Part shown: positions 18,359-26,281 of the stretch, piece after piece | Numbering within the stretch: the first letter of the stretch is position 1 | How the letters are laid out: each line of letters starts with the position of its first letter | Assembly: GCF_000429165.1 (NCBI RefSeq) | Contig: NZ_AUBI01000003.1 | Coordinates: 354,110-418,109, forward strand | DNA length: 64,000 nt | Direction of reading: 5' to 3' | Source of the DNA: Acetobacter nitrogenifigens DSM 23921 = NBRC 105050 | GTDB taxonomy: Bacteria; Pseudomonadota; Alphaproteobacteria; Acetobacterales; Acetobacteraceae | Position numbers and translations under genes: made by a program | Notes under the pieces: generated by a model | What the model was told of the DNA's origin: nothing | Database searches by the model: none | Seen by the model: the letters and a program-made list of their open reading frames with translations, nothing else

Positions 18359-19486
18359 ATGGGCCCGTTCAGGAAAAATGTGTGCGCGGCCGCGGTGGTG
18401 ATGTGTGCTGCTTTAGCCAAATCGTTTTCGCGGTCGCGATATCTGACCCGTATGCCGCATTTCGCGGTGTCCTGTTTCATGTTCGTCTTTACCGTTTGCA
18501 GCGCGTCGGGACAGGAGCCGGTCTACGGCGCCAATCTTGAGGGGTTTTCTTACCCTTTTCCGGTGTCCTACTTTTCCTTTGAGTCCCAGCGTTTGTCGTT
18601 GCACATGGCGTATATGGACGTTCGGCCTGCAACCCCAAACGGGCGTACGGTTGTGCTATTTCACGGAAAAAATTTCTGTGCGGCTACCTGGGAAAAGACG
18701 ATCAAGGCTTTGGTCTCTGGCGGATATCGTGTCATTGCGCCGGATCAGATCGGCTTTTGCAAGTCGGACAAGCCTGAAGGATATCACTACAGCTTCCAGC
18801 AGCTTGCGGAAAATACGCTTGGACTTCTGAAATACGTAGGCGTGTCTCAAGCGATATTTGTTGCGCATTCCACAGGCGGCATGGTCGCTGTAAGGACGGC
18901 ATTAGCTTCTTCCGCCGGTGTCCAGAAACTGGTGCTTGTGGATCCGATCGGGCTGGAAGACTGGAAGGCCAAAGGCGTTCCGTGGTTAAGCGTTGAGGGT
19001 TGGTACAAGAGAGAAATCACAAATACTGCAGACAGGATAAGAACATACGAAAAAAATACCTATTATGCCGGGCAGTGGAAGCCCGAATACGAAGTCTGGG
19101 TTCAGATGCTGGCTGGCATGTATCGCGGACCCGGACGGGAGCGTGTCGCGTGGGCCTCGGCGTTACTCTATGATATGATCTATACTCAGCCGGTCATGTA
19201 TGAATTCGGGTCTCTGACCATGCCAACAGTGGTGATGATCGGGGACAAGGATACGACGGCCATAGGCAAGGATCTTGCTCCCCCGGAATTACGTGCAGCA
19301 TTGGGAAATTACCCGGTTATTGCACGACGTGCGGTACAGGCGATGCCGGATGCGCAACTCGTCGAATTTCCTGAACTGGGGCACTCGCCCCAGATTCAGG
19401 ATGCTGCGCAATTTAATGCAGCTTTGCTTCAGGCTTTAGCGCCCAGTTCAGACATTCAGCCGACCATAAAGCAGCACCAAGGATAG
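18359..19486 (+). CDS. Exported alpha/beta hydrolase
   Basis: Alpha/beta-hydrolase fold enzyme, 375 residues from ATG 18359. Features: oxyanion region VLFHGKNFCAATWEK, cap-entry motif DQIGFCKSDKPEG, nucleophile elbow FVAHSTGGMVAV, acid region MIGDKDTTAIGKD, and catalytic His in ELGHSPQIQDAAQF. A hydrophobic leader (MPHFAVSCFMFVFTV then CSASGQ) points to export, possibly periplasmic. Start choice is uncertain. ATG 18359 has GAGGA four bases upstream, whereas ATG 18452 gives a cleaner signal peptide. The substrate cannot be read from the sequence. The gene is slightly less GC-rich than its neighbours and follows an AT-rich spacer. Confidence 0.85.
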   Translation: MGPFRKNVCAAAVVMCAALAKSFSRSRYLTRMPHFAVSCFMFVFTVCSASGQEPVYGANLEGFSYPFPVSYFSFESQRLSLHMAYMDVRPATPNGRTVVLFHGKNFCAATWEKTIKALVSGGYRVIAPDQIGFCKSDKPEGYHYSFQQLAENTLGLLKYVGVSQAIFVAHSTGGMVAVRTALASSAGVQKLVLVDPIGLEDWKAKGVPWLSVEGWYKREITNTADRIRTYEKNTYYAGQWKPEYEVWVQMLAGMYRGPGRERVAWASALLYDMIYTQPVMYEFGSLTMPTVVMIGDKDTTAIGKDLAPPELRAALGNYPVIARRAVQAMPDAQLVEFPELGHSPQIQDAAQFNAALLQALAPSSDIQPTIKQHQG

Positions 19487-19582
19487 TTGCTTCATTAGTT
19501 GGGTTTTACGGGTATTTTCTAACACGATGTGAAACGTTTCTTTATTCAGGTGTCTTATGAGGTTTCCATATTCTGTCCACCC

Positions 19583-20605
19583 TCAGTTCGGCAATGAAAC
19601 TGGCCGTGGGTCGTTGACCAGTATTTCAATCTGCCAACTCAGTTCTTGAGCCGTAAGGGCGTAGGAACCGTCGGCGGAGGGGCGGATGGTGCGGTGCGGC
19701 GGAATCATCGCAATATGAATCTGAATGGCGGCGGCAACGCTGGCAGGCAATCCGGCTTTCCATGCCAGAGCACAGATCGCTCGTGCGTTGCTTTCGGAAA
19801 TTGCTCTTTGGACAGCGGCCAGCCCAATCTGGTCTGCAGCGGCGAGGGAATGTGCGACTTGTTCGATGTCGCCCGCTTCAAGCGCGTCATTTACAGCGCC
19901 GGAGCAACCGTTCGCTGTGGATGCGCGTGGGGATGGCGGCGGGTCTGCGACGGTAATTTCCGAAGTTGCAGCGAATTCGAACGAAAGCTCTTTTTCGATT
20001 GCCAGCCTCACTGGAGCGATCAGTGATGCGCACCGCTCGCGTACCAATGATCGGACGGTGACGACGCAAGCGTGATCAAGGGAAGTACGTCGACTATGAT
20101 GCTTTTCCATCGCATCCAGGGTTGTCTCGATTACACGACCCGCCTGGTCGGTGCCCAGAGGCCGGGGCGTTACTGAACCGGTATTATGAAGACTGACAGA
20201 CGAGTCTTCATATCCGGTCAATTCGTCGTTGATCGTATTGTCGTCGAGTCCCGCCACAAGGCGATTGAGCGGGGCAGGGGATTCAGAAAGGGGCCCAATG
20301 ATTGAAATGGCCAGGGTGTCGCCTGCGGCCTGGGCGATAATGCGTTGAGCCAGCTTCCAGTTTGAGGCGAGGGCCGCGGTGAGGGTCGTTTCAAGTCTGG
20401 AGACCAACCTCGCGATGCGTTCCGGATCATAATTTGGCCGTAACGCCCTCACTCTACGCTGTAGTTCTTCGCACGTGGTCGGTGTGTTCTCTACGATCAT
20501 CAGCGGAACGCGACCGCCTCTTCTGGACTTGTTCAATGCCGCTTCTGGTGGCAACGCCCGCGTCGGCAGAATCTGAAAGAACTTCGGATCGAGAGATGCG
20601 GTCAT
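19583..20605 (-). CDS. Unknown protein coupled to degenerate GGDEF gene
   Basis: A 340-residue protein that I cannot assign to a family. It is mostly alpha-helical by composition, with no signal peptide or clear membrane helix. Noted segments are ALASNWKLAQRIIAQAAGD in the first third and ICALAWKAGLPASVAAAIQI near the C-terminus, which suggest helical repeats. Its ATG (20605) overlaps the stop of the GGDEF gene as ATGA and has a GGAGGAG site just upstream inside that gene. The two are therefore co-expressed and may act together in c-di-GMP signalling, for example as an output partner. That link is inference from coupling only. Confidence 0.75.
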   Translation of the reverse strand: MTASLDPKFFQILPTRALPPEAALNKSRRGGRVPLMIVENTPTTCEELQRRVRALRPNYDPERIARLVSRLETTLTAALASNWKLAQRIIAQAAGDTLAISIIGPLSESPAPLNRLVAGLDDNTINDELTGYEDSSVSLHNTGSVTPRPLGTDQAGRVIETTLDAMEKHHSRRTSLDHACVVTVRSLVRERCASLIAPVRLAIEKELSFEFAATSEITVADPPPSPRASTANGCSGAVNDALEAGDIEQVAHSLAAADQIGLAAVQRAISESNARAICALAWKAGLPASVAAAIQIHIAMIPPHRTIRPSADGSYALTAQELSWQIEILVNDPRPVSLPN

Positions 20606-22044
20606 GGGGGAGACTCCTCCAAAGAGGCGTGCCAACGGGCGCCGCCGGCCAGTTTCACGCTGCGCATCGCCAAACTGGCGCGATCTATAAGAGATTCGAT
20701 CGTTTCTCCGGTTTCCCAACTGCGGGTGGCGAGTCCGACGGAGAAAGTCAGGGTTGTCGGCGCTGCAAGAAATACGACGACGCCGTTCTGGCAGAATGTT
20801 TCAGCACGTTCTGCGGCAACGAAATGGTCCGCCCCGTCGAGCCAGAGACCGAAAATATCGCCGCCGAGACGGCCGGCGAGATCAGTGGGGCGTATGGCGT
20901 TGCGGAGGTAGGTGGCGACTTGCTGAAGAGTGCGGTCGCCTGCCTCAAATCCCTGCGCCGCGTTGATTTCGCCGAAGTGATCGAGGCCGATGATCAACAG
21001 CGCGCCACAAAGACGCTCACGATCCAGGCGGGGGAGACGGCGGGATATTTCGGCGATGAGGCCAGCCCGGTTGAGCATTCCGGTGAGAGGGTCAAAACGT
21101 GCGTTTTGAGCCAGCGCCTTGTTGAGCGCTTCCATCTCTACGGCGGAAGCGAAAGTCGCCAGAGCAGCGTCGGCCAGATTGGCGTCGTCCTGCGTCCAGA
21201 CGCCCAGCCCGTCTCTCCATAACGCCATCGCTGCGGACGTCGTGTAGCGAATGCGGCTGTAACAGAAAATGACGTCCCGCTCTTCGACCTGCGTGACTTT
21301 GGGCGCGGTTAAAGCGCCTTCCTCATAATCACGTAAAAGGGATTCGATCCGGGTGTCGAGCGCTGAGCCTTTCGCGGGAAAGCGATGTACGACGTCGTCG
21401 CTGACGCGACTCCCTGTTTCGAGAATGTCCTGTTCGGCGCATTCTGCGTCGCAACCTGCCTGCCGGGCGAGCAGGATTCCGCCGGTGGCGCCGAGCATGG
21501 CTCCCAGTTCCTCAAGGGCTGGCGGGACGCCAAGCCGGAACATCGGGCGGGAACGCATGGTCAGCGTGATGCGTCGGATACTCTCGCTATGGAGCCGTGC
21601 GATGGACAGATCAGCATTGTTGTTGGCGTCGTCAGACACGTCGATACCGAGTCCCCTTACCCCTACGTGTCGTCCCGAAGGGGATTGCAGGGGCGTGGCG
21701 TAGATCAGCAGGCACGCGAAGGTGCCGTCCGCTCGCCGGATCCAGGATCGCCTGCCACGAATGGCGGCGCGCGTCTGGAACGGGTTGGGGCCGGGGACAC
21801 TGTCGACGAACGGGAGGAGCCGCGAGCATGTTTCTCCGACAAGATCATGCTCCGCCCACCCAAGCGTCGTCCCTGAGTCGAGGAATGTGAAACGCCCGTC
21901 TTCGTCGGTTTCGAAAATAACGTCGGCGACCAGCTGGGTCAGGCTCTTCCATCTGCGGCGGCTTGCCAGCAGAACGTCCATCATCTCGCCGCTGTTCGAG
22001 GGCGGATTTGAATCCGGGAAGAGCGGCCGAAGGGGGGTGTTCAT
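20602..22044 (-). CDS. PAS-GGDEF protein with degenerate active site (GGDIF) and intact I-site
   Basis: A 480-residue protein from ATG 22044. A PAS-like sensor domain lies at about residues 25-140 (DVIFETDEDGRFTFLDSG), then a GAF-like middle region, then a GGDEF domain opened by RFDPLTGMLNRAGL. The signature loop reads RLGGDIFGLW, so the usual GG(D/E)EF has Ile in place of Glu. The metal-binding region reads GLDHFGEIN instead of DxDxFK. Five residues before the GGDIF is RPTD, a complete RxxD inhibitory c-di-GMP site. Diguanylate cyclase activity is thus doubtful and c-di-GMP sensing plausible. No EAL or HD-GYP domain is present. It is divergent from dapD. Confidence 0.88.
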   Translation of the reverse strand: MNTPLRPLFPDSNPPSNSGEMMDVLLASRRRWKSLTQLVADVIFETDEDGRFTFLDSGTTLGWAEHDLVGETCSRLLPFVDSVPGPNPFQTRAAIRGRRSWIRRADGTFACLLIYATPLQSPSGRHVGVRGLGIDVSDDANNNADLSIARLHSESIRRITLTMRSRPMFRLGVPPALEELGAMLGATGGILLARQAGCDAECAEQDILETGSRVSDDVVHRFPAKGSALDTRIESLLRDYEEGALTAPKVTQVEERDVIFCYSRIRYTTSAAMALWRDGLGVWTQDDANLADAALATFASAVEMEALNKALAQNARFDPLTGMLNRAGLIAEISRRLPRLDRERLCGALLIIGLDHFGEINAAQGFEAGDRTLQQVATYLRNAIRPTDLAGRLGGDIFGLWLDGADHFVAAERAETFCQNGVVVFLAAPTTLTFSVGLATRSWETGETIESLIDRASLAMRSVKLAGGARWHASLEESPP

Positions 22045-22205
22045 ACCTGGGCACTTCAACGCGAAAAGGTTGAGGGCGCGTTAACGGCTATGCGTTGACA
22101 GGAGGGGGCGCGATCCGCATGGTCCGGCGACGACCGCGCCTGACGCGAGCTCCCGCTCCCGCAGGAGGGAGTTGACGCGCAGCCTATTTGCTGGACCCGA
22201 GGACG

Positions 22206-23054
22206 ATGACCGAACACGAACTGCAATCCCGTATCGACACGTTGTGGGAGGCGCGCGCGACGGTCTCTTCGGCCACCTCGGGAGAAGATCGCGCCGCGAT
22301 CGAAACGGCTCTGGAGAAACTCGACTCGGGGGAGCTGCGCGTCGCAAGCCCCGGCGCGTCCGGCTGGACCGTTCATGAGTGGCTGAAGAAAGCCGTTCTC
22401 CTGTCGTTCCGGCTTTACGACAACGTGGTGATGGATGGCGGCTGCGCTGGCGCTCCCGCCTACGATAAAGTGCCGCTCAAGTTCACCGGCTGGGACGCGG
22501 CAAAGTTTGCCGCTGCAGGTTTCCGCGCTGTGCCGGGCGCTGTCGTGCGTCGCTCCGCCTTTATCTCTCCCGGCGCGGTGCTGATGCCCAGCTTCGTCAA
22601 CGTCGGAGCGCATGTCGGCGCGGGTTCGATGATCGACACATGGGCGACGGTTGGAAGCTGCGCGCAGATCGGCGCGAACTGCCACATCAGCGGCGGCGCC
22701 GGAATCGGCGGCGTGCTGGAGCCGTTGCAGGCGGCGCCTGTGATCATCGAGGACAATTGCTTCATCGGCGCCCGTTCCGAGGTGGCGGAGGGCGTCATCG
22801 TGGAGCGCGGTTCGGTCCTCTCGATGGGCGTATTCCTCGGCGCGTCCACCAAGATCGTCGATCGCGCTACGGGCGAGATTTTCATTGGCCGCGTGCCGGC
22901 GTATTCCGTCGTTGTCCCGGGGATGCTCCCCGCGCGGAAGACCGTCGGCGACGACAATCAGCCCAATCCGGGGCTCGCCTGCGCGGTCATCGTAAAGCGG
23001 GTTGACGAGCGTACGCGGTCCAAGACGTCGATCAACGAACTGCTGCGGGACTGA
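22206..23054 (+). CDS. dapD: Tetrahydrodipicolinate N-succinyltransferase
   Basis: Cytosolic acyltransferase of the succinylase branch of lysine/diaminopimelate synthesis. It transfers succinyl from succinyl-CoA to tetrahydrodipicolinate. At 282 residues it is standard length. The N-terminal helical domain ([12 protein letters not shown]) is followed by left-handed beta-helix hexapeptide repeats, for example [20 protein letters not shown] and [22 protein letters not shown] 22206 follows GAGGA. dapE starts 9 bp after its stop, so the two form an operon. Confidence 0.96.
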   Translation: MTEHELQSRIDTLWEARATVSSATSGEDRAAIETALEKLDSGELRVASPGASGWTVHEWLKKAVLLSFRLYDNVVMDGGCAGAPAYDKVPLKFTGWDAAKFAAAGFRAVPGAVVRRSAFISPGAVLMPSFVNVGAHVGAGSMIDTWATVGSCAQIGANCHISGGAGIGGVLEPLQAAPVIIEDNCFIGARSEVAEGVIVERGSVLSMGVFLGASTKIVDRATGEIFIGRVPAYSVVVPGMLPARKTVGDDNQPNPGLACAVIVKRVDERTRSKTSINELLRD

Positions 23055-23063
23055 TCGGGCCTC

Positions 23064-24206
23064 ATGGTCACGCCGCTCGACGTCGCCGGGTTGGCGGCCG
23101 CCCTGATCCGGATACCGTCCGTCACGCCTGATCCGGGTCACTCGCAGGAGATGCTGGCGGGAGTTCTGACGGAGATGGGCTTCGATGTCGTCCATCTTCC
23201 GTTCGGCGAGGGCTCTGAGCGCACGCCGAACCTGTTTGCGCGGCTGGGTTCCGGTTCTCCGCATCTCTGTTTCGCGGGCCATACTGACGTCGTGCCTCCG
23301 GGCGCCGCGACGTGGCGGCACGATCCCTGCTCCGGAACGATCGAGGGCGGCGTCCTGTTCGGGCGCGGCGCCTGCGACATGAAGGGCGGCGTCGCCGCGT
23401 TCGTCGCGGCGGCCTCATCGTTTCTCGCCAGCAATCCCGGCTGGAGCGGGTCTATCAGCTTCCTGCTGACCGGTGATGAGGAAGGCCCGGCCCGTTTCGG
23501 CACGCGCAAGGTGCTGGAATGGATGCAGGAGAACGGCCATACGCCGGATTTCTGTGTTGTTGGTGAACCGACCAACCCATCGGTCATGGGCGAGGTCATC
23601 AAGATCGGTCGGCGTGGCAGCATGAATGCGCGCATCGTGGTCGAGGGGAGGCAGGGTCACGTCGCCTATCCGCATCGGGCGGATAATCCGGTGCACAGAC
23701 TCGTCCGGATTCTTGACGCGCTGACTGCCGCTCCGCTGGATGCGGGCAGCCAATGGTTCGAGCCTTCGAGCCTGCAGATTACAAGTATCGACGTGGGCAA
23801 CGTAGCCACCAACGTCATTCCTGCCTCGGCGATGGCCGCGCTGAACATAAGGTTCAACGACCTGCACACCAGCGCGTCGCTGGGGGGCTGGATCGAGACG
23901 ATCTGTCGCCAGCATGCGGGGCGCGTCGTCGTAACGACCGAATGCAGCGGGGAATCGTTTCTCACCGCTCCCGGCGGCGAGGTGGACGTGCTGCGGGACG
24001 CCGTCATGGACGTGACCGGGCGCGAACCGCGTCTCGACACCGGCGGCGGCACGTCGGACGCCAGATTCATCGCCAGGTATTGCCCTGTCGCAGAGTTTGG
24101 GCTGGTCGGCGCGAGCATGCATCAGGCGGACGAGTGCGTGGCGGTGGAGGACCTCCAGACACTGACCCGCGTCTACGTGCGGTTGCTGGAAAGGATGATG
24201 ACGTGA
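23064..24206 (+). CDS. dapE: Succinyl-diaminopimelate desuccinylase
   Basis: Zinc metallohydrolase of the M20 family. It removes succinate from N-succinyl-LL-diaminopimelate, a late step to meso-DAP and lysine. 380 residues. Metal-ligand and catalytic motifs: CFAGHTDVVPPG, GRGACDMKGGVAAFVAA, LLTGDEEGPA and the C-terminal GGTSDARFI with MHQADE. It follows dapD directly and overlaps the next gene by 4 bp (GTGA). Confidence 0.96.
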   Translation: MVTPLDVAGLAAALIRIPSVTPDPGHSQEMLAGVLTEMGFDVVHLPFGEGSERTPNLFARLGSGSPHLCFAGHTDVVPPGAATWRHDPCSGTIEGGVLFGRGACDMKGGVAAFVAAASSFLASNPGWSGSISFLLTGDEEGPARFGTRKVLEWMQENGHTPDFCVVGEPTNPSVMGEVIKIGRRGSMNARIVVEGRQGHVAYPHRADNPVHRLVRILDALTAAPLDAGSQWFEPSSLQITSIDVGNVATNVIPASAMAALNIRFNDLHTSASLGGWIETICRQHAGRVVVTTECSGESFLTAPGGEVDVLRDAVMDVTGREPRLDTGGGTSDARFIARYCPVAEFGLVGASMHQADECVAVEDLQTLTRVYVRLLERMMT

Positions 24207-24829
24207 GCACCGAACGCAGGAGCGACCCGCCGGACCCGAAATCCGTGGTCCAGGGCATGGCGCTGCTCGCGTCCGGTCGCGCGGAGGGACTGAATCGGTT
24301 CCGGGGCTCCGCCGATTCGTTTCTCGCCGCCATCGCGCCGGGAGTCGCCATCAATCTGGTCAGCCTGCTTCTGGTGACGATGCAGGACCATGTCGCGATC
24401 GGGCTGACCAAGGTCGAATTGTCGTTTTGCGCCCTGTTGGCGCCGCCGGTGATCTCGAATTTCTTCGCGCGTCGCTGGGGGCGTGAAGATTTGTGGCTGC
24501 GCTACGCCACGGCGGCTGCCTGGTGCGAGTGGGTGTCGGTGTTCGTGTCGGTCGTTGCGCTCGCAATCGCGAGTCTTTTCGCGCCCGCCCTGGTTCATAC
24601 GCCTTCGTTCGTTCAGGCTGTTGTAGCGGCTGCGGAGTTGTACGGGGTCTGGCTAGGGTGGTTCGTTGCGAAGGTCGGCCTGCGCCTTAGCTGGGGGAAA
24701 GCGCTTGTGGTGTATGGCGCTTCCGTAGTCTTCGCGTTGATCTGCTACGGGCTGGCTTCCGTTTTCCCACCGCATTATTCGTTTATCGCCGATCTTCTGA
24801 AACCCATGGTGGTGAGTCAGGCGAACTGA
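24203..24829 (+). CDS. Integral membrane protein downstream of dapE, unknown
   Basis: A 208-residue protein from GTG 24203. About four hydrophobic helices are visible: around IAPGVAINLVSLLLVTM, WVSVFVSVVALAIASLFA, the ELYGVWLGWFVAKVGL stretch, and LVVYGASVVFALICYGLA near the C-terminus. The N-terminus is charged and cytosolic by the positive-inside rule. No family is recognised, though such small membrane proteins follow dapE in related bacteria, as far as I recall. The GTGA overlap with dapE argues that it is real and translationally coupled. Confidence 0.75.
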   Translation: MSTERRSDPPDPKSVVQGMALLASGRAEGLNRFRGSADSFLAAIAPGVAINLVSLLLVTMQDHVAIGLTKVELSFCALLAPPVISNFFARRWGREDLWLRYATAAAWCEWVSVFVSVVALAIASLFAPALVHTPSFVQAVVAAAELYGVWLGWFVAKVGLRLSWGKALVVYGASVVFALICYGLASVFPPHYSFIADLLKPMVVSQAN

Positions 24830-25078
24830 CCTGAAGAATCGCTGCTGAACGAAGGCGATGAAGGCCATACATCGAAGCATGTTCTTCGAACGGATTTGCC
24901 TCTCCAGAAAAAAGAGAATTTTTGTGCACGGGAATGCATGAGCGTCCCGAAAAACAGCGTCGGCTGATAAGAAGTTTTTGGTTCTTTTGTCAAAAAGCAG
25001 AAATCGGCCGACTAACTGTACCAAGCTGCGCGCAGGCACAGCGCCGGCGCTTTATCAGGCGAAGCTCGTCTCCTCAGT

Positions 25079-26215
25079 TCAACGACGCCTCAAGAGCGCG
25101 CTGCCCCTCTGCTCCAGCAGGGTCGTCGTGCGTGACACGACGTCGCGTTCGTCAAACAGGCGCAGTGCGCGGGCGCGGCCAGCCGAACCCATCGCAACGC
25201 GCAATGCGGGCTCGTTGACCAGTCGCGCCAGCGCTTCGGCCAGAGGTGTGACAGTCGCGGGCGGCGCGAGGAAGCCGGTTTCATTCGGCGCGACCTGCTC
25301 TCGTGAACCACGGATGTTGGTCGCGACCACCGGAAGACTCGTCATCATCGCTTCAATGATCGACATGGGCAGTCCCTCGAAATGGCTGGGCAGCGTGAAG
25401 ATGTCGGCGGCGGCGAGCACTGCGGCGACATCCCTGCGGTAGCCAAGCATACGTAGCCGTCCGTCTAGAACACGCGCCGCACGTTCGAATTCCTGCTCCA
25501 GCGACTCTCCGTGATCAGACGGCAGGCGTTCGCCCACCACCCAGAGTTCGGCGCCGGGCACGGACTCCATGGCGCGAAGCAATTCGGGGTAACCCTTGTG
25601 GCGCACGAGGCGGGAGACGGCGACGATTACGACGCGACCGTCCGGCGTCCCGAGCTCGGAGCGGATGCGCGCGCGCGTGGCGGCATCCGGATGAAACACG
25701 TTCGGGTCCCGTCCATTGCCGACCGCCTGCGCCCGGCGATGGATGTGGAGACGTTTGGCGTCCTGAGCCTCTTCCTGAGAGACGGTCATATAGACGTCGG
25801 TGACGCGTCCGGCCGCCCATTCCAACGTAAGCGCGACAATCCGCCGCAGCCGCGATCCGGGCTGGTTGAACAGGAAACCATGGCATGTGTAGGCGATGCA
25901 GGGCACGCCGCAGAGACGGGCGGCGAAGCGGGCGAGCAGTCCGCTGATCGGCATATGGGCATGGACGACGTCCGGTCGTTCGCGCCGGATCAGCTTCACC
26001 AGCGCGGCGAATGCGCGCAGCTGCGCAATGGGCGAGAAAGAGCGGGCCATCGGCGGGGTTTCCACGCGGAAGCCCTCCTTCCTCACGTCGGCCAGCAGGG
26101 GGCCGTCCGCGCAGGCGCCGACGACATCATGTCCGCGGGCGCGCAACTCCCGCATAAGCGGGAGAATGAAGTGGCGCAGAGAGAAGTCGACGTTGGTGAC
26201 TTCGAGAATTTTCAT
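25079..26215 (-). CDS. Glycosyltransferase family 4
   Basis: GT-B fold glycosyltransferase of 378 residues. N-terminal domain: KILEVTNVDFSLRHFILPLM and DVVHAHMPISGLLARFAA. C-terminal domain: IVAVSRLVRHKGYPELLRAM and PSHFEGLPMSIIEAMMTSLPV, the E-x7-E nucleotide-sugar site. It probably acts on a cell-surface or exopolysaccharide precursor. It lies 66 bp after the heparinase-like gene on the same strand. An 11-bp G tract (C tract in the transcript) sits 24 bp upstream of its start codon, an unusual place for a homopolymer. Confidence 0.9.
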   Translation of the reverse strand: MKILEVTNVDFSLRHFILPLMRELRARGHDVVGACADGPLLADVRKEGFRVETPPMARSFSPIAQLRAFAALVKLIRRERPDVVHAHMPISGLLARFAARLCGVPCIAYTCHGFLFNQPGSRLRRIVALTLEWAAGRVTDVYMTVSQEEAQDAKRLHIHRRAQAVGNGRDPNVFHPDAATRARIRSELGTPDGRVVIVAVSRLVRHKGYPELLRAMESVPGAELWVVGERLPSDHGESLEQEFERAARVLDGRLRMLGYRRDVAAVLAAADIFTLPSHFEGLPMSIIEAMMTSLPVVATNIRGSREQVAPNETGFLAPPATVTPLAEALARLVNEPALRVAMGSAGRARALRLFDERDVVSRTTTLLEQRGSALLRRR

Positions 26216-26238
26216 AGTCTTCTCTCAGAGGCTTCTTC

Positions 26239-26249
26239 GGGGGGGGGGG
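26239..26249. repeat. G11 homopolymer tract upstream of glycosyltransferase gene
   Basis: Eleven consecutive G on the plus strand, read as C11 in the transcript. It lies in the 66-bp gap between the heparinase-like stop codon and the GT4 start codon. Tracts of this length are prone to slipped-strand length change. Confidence 0.9.
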
Positions 26250-26281
26250 CCGAGACCGCTCCGCCCAGACCTGGAGCGCGC

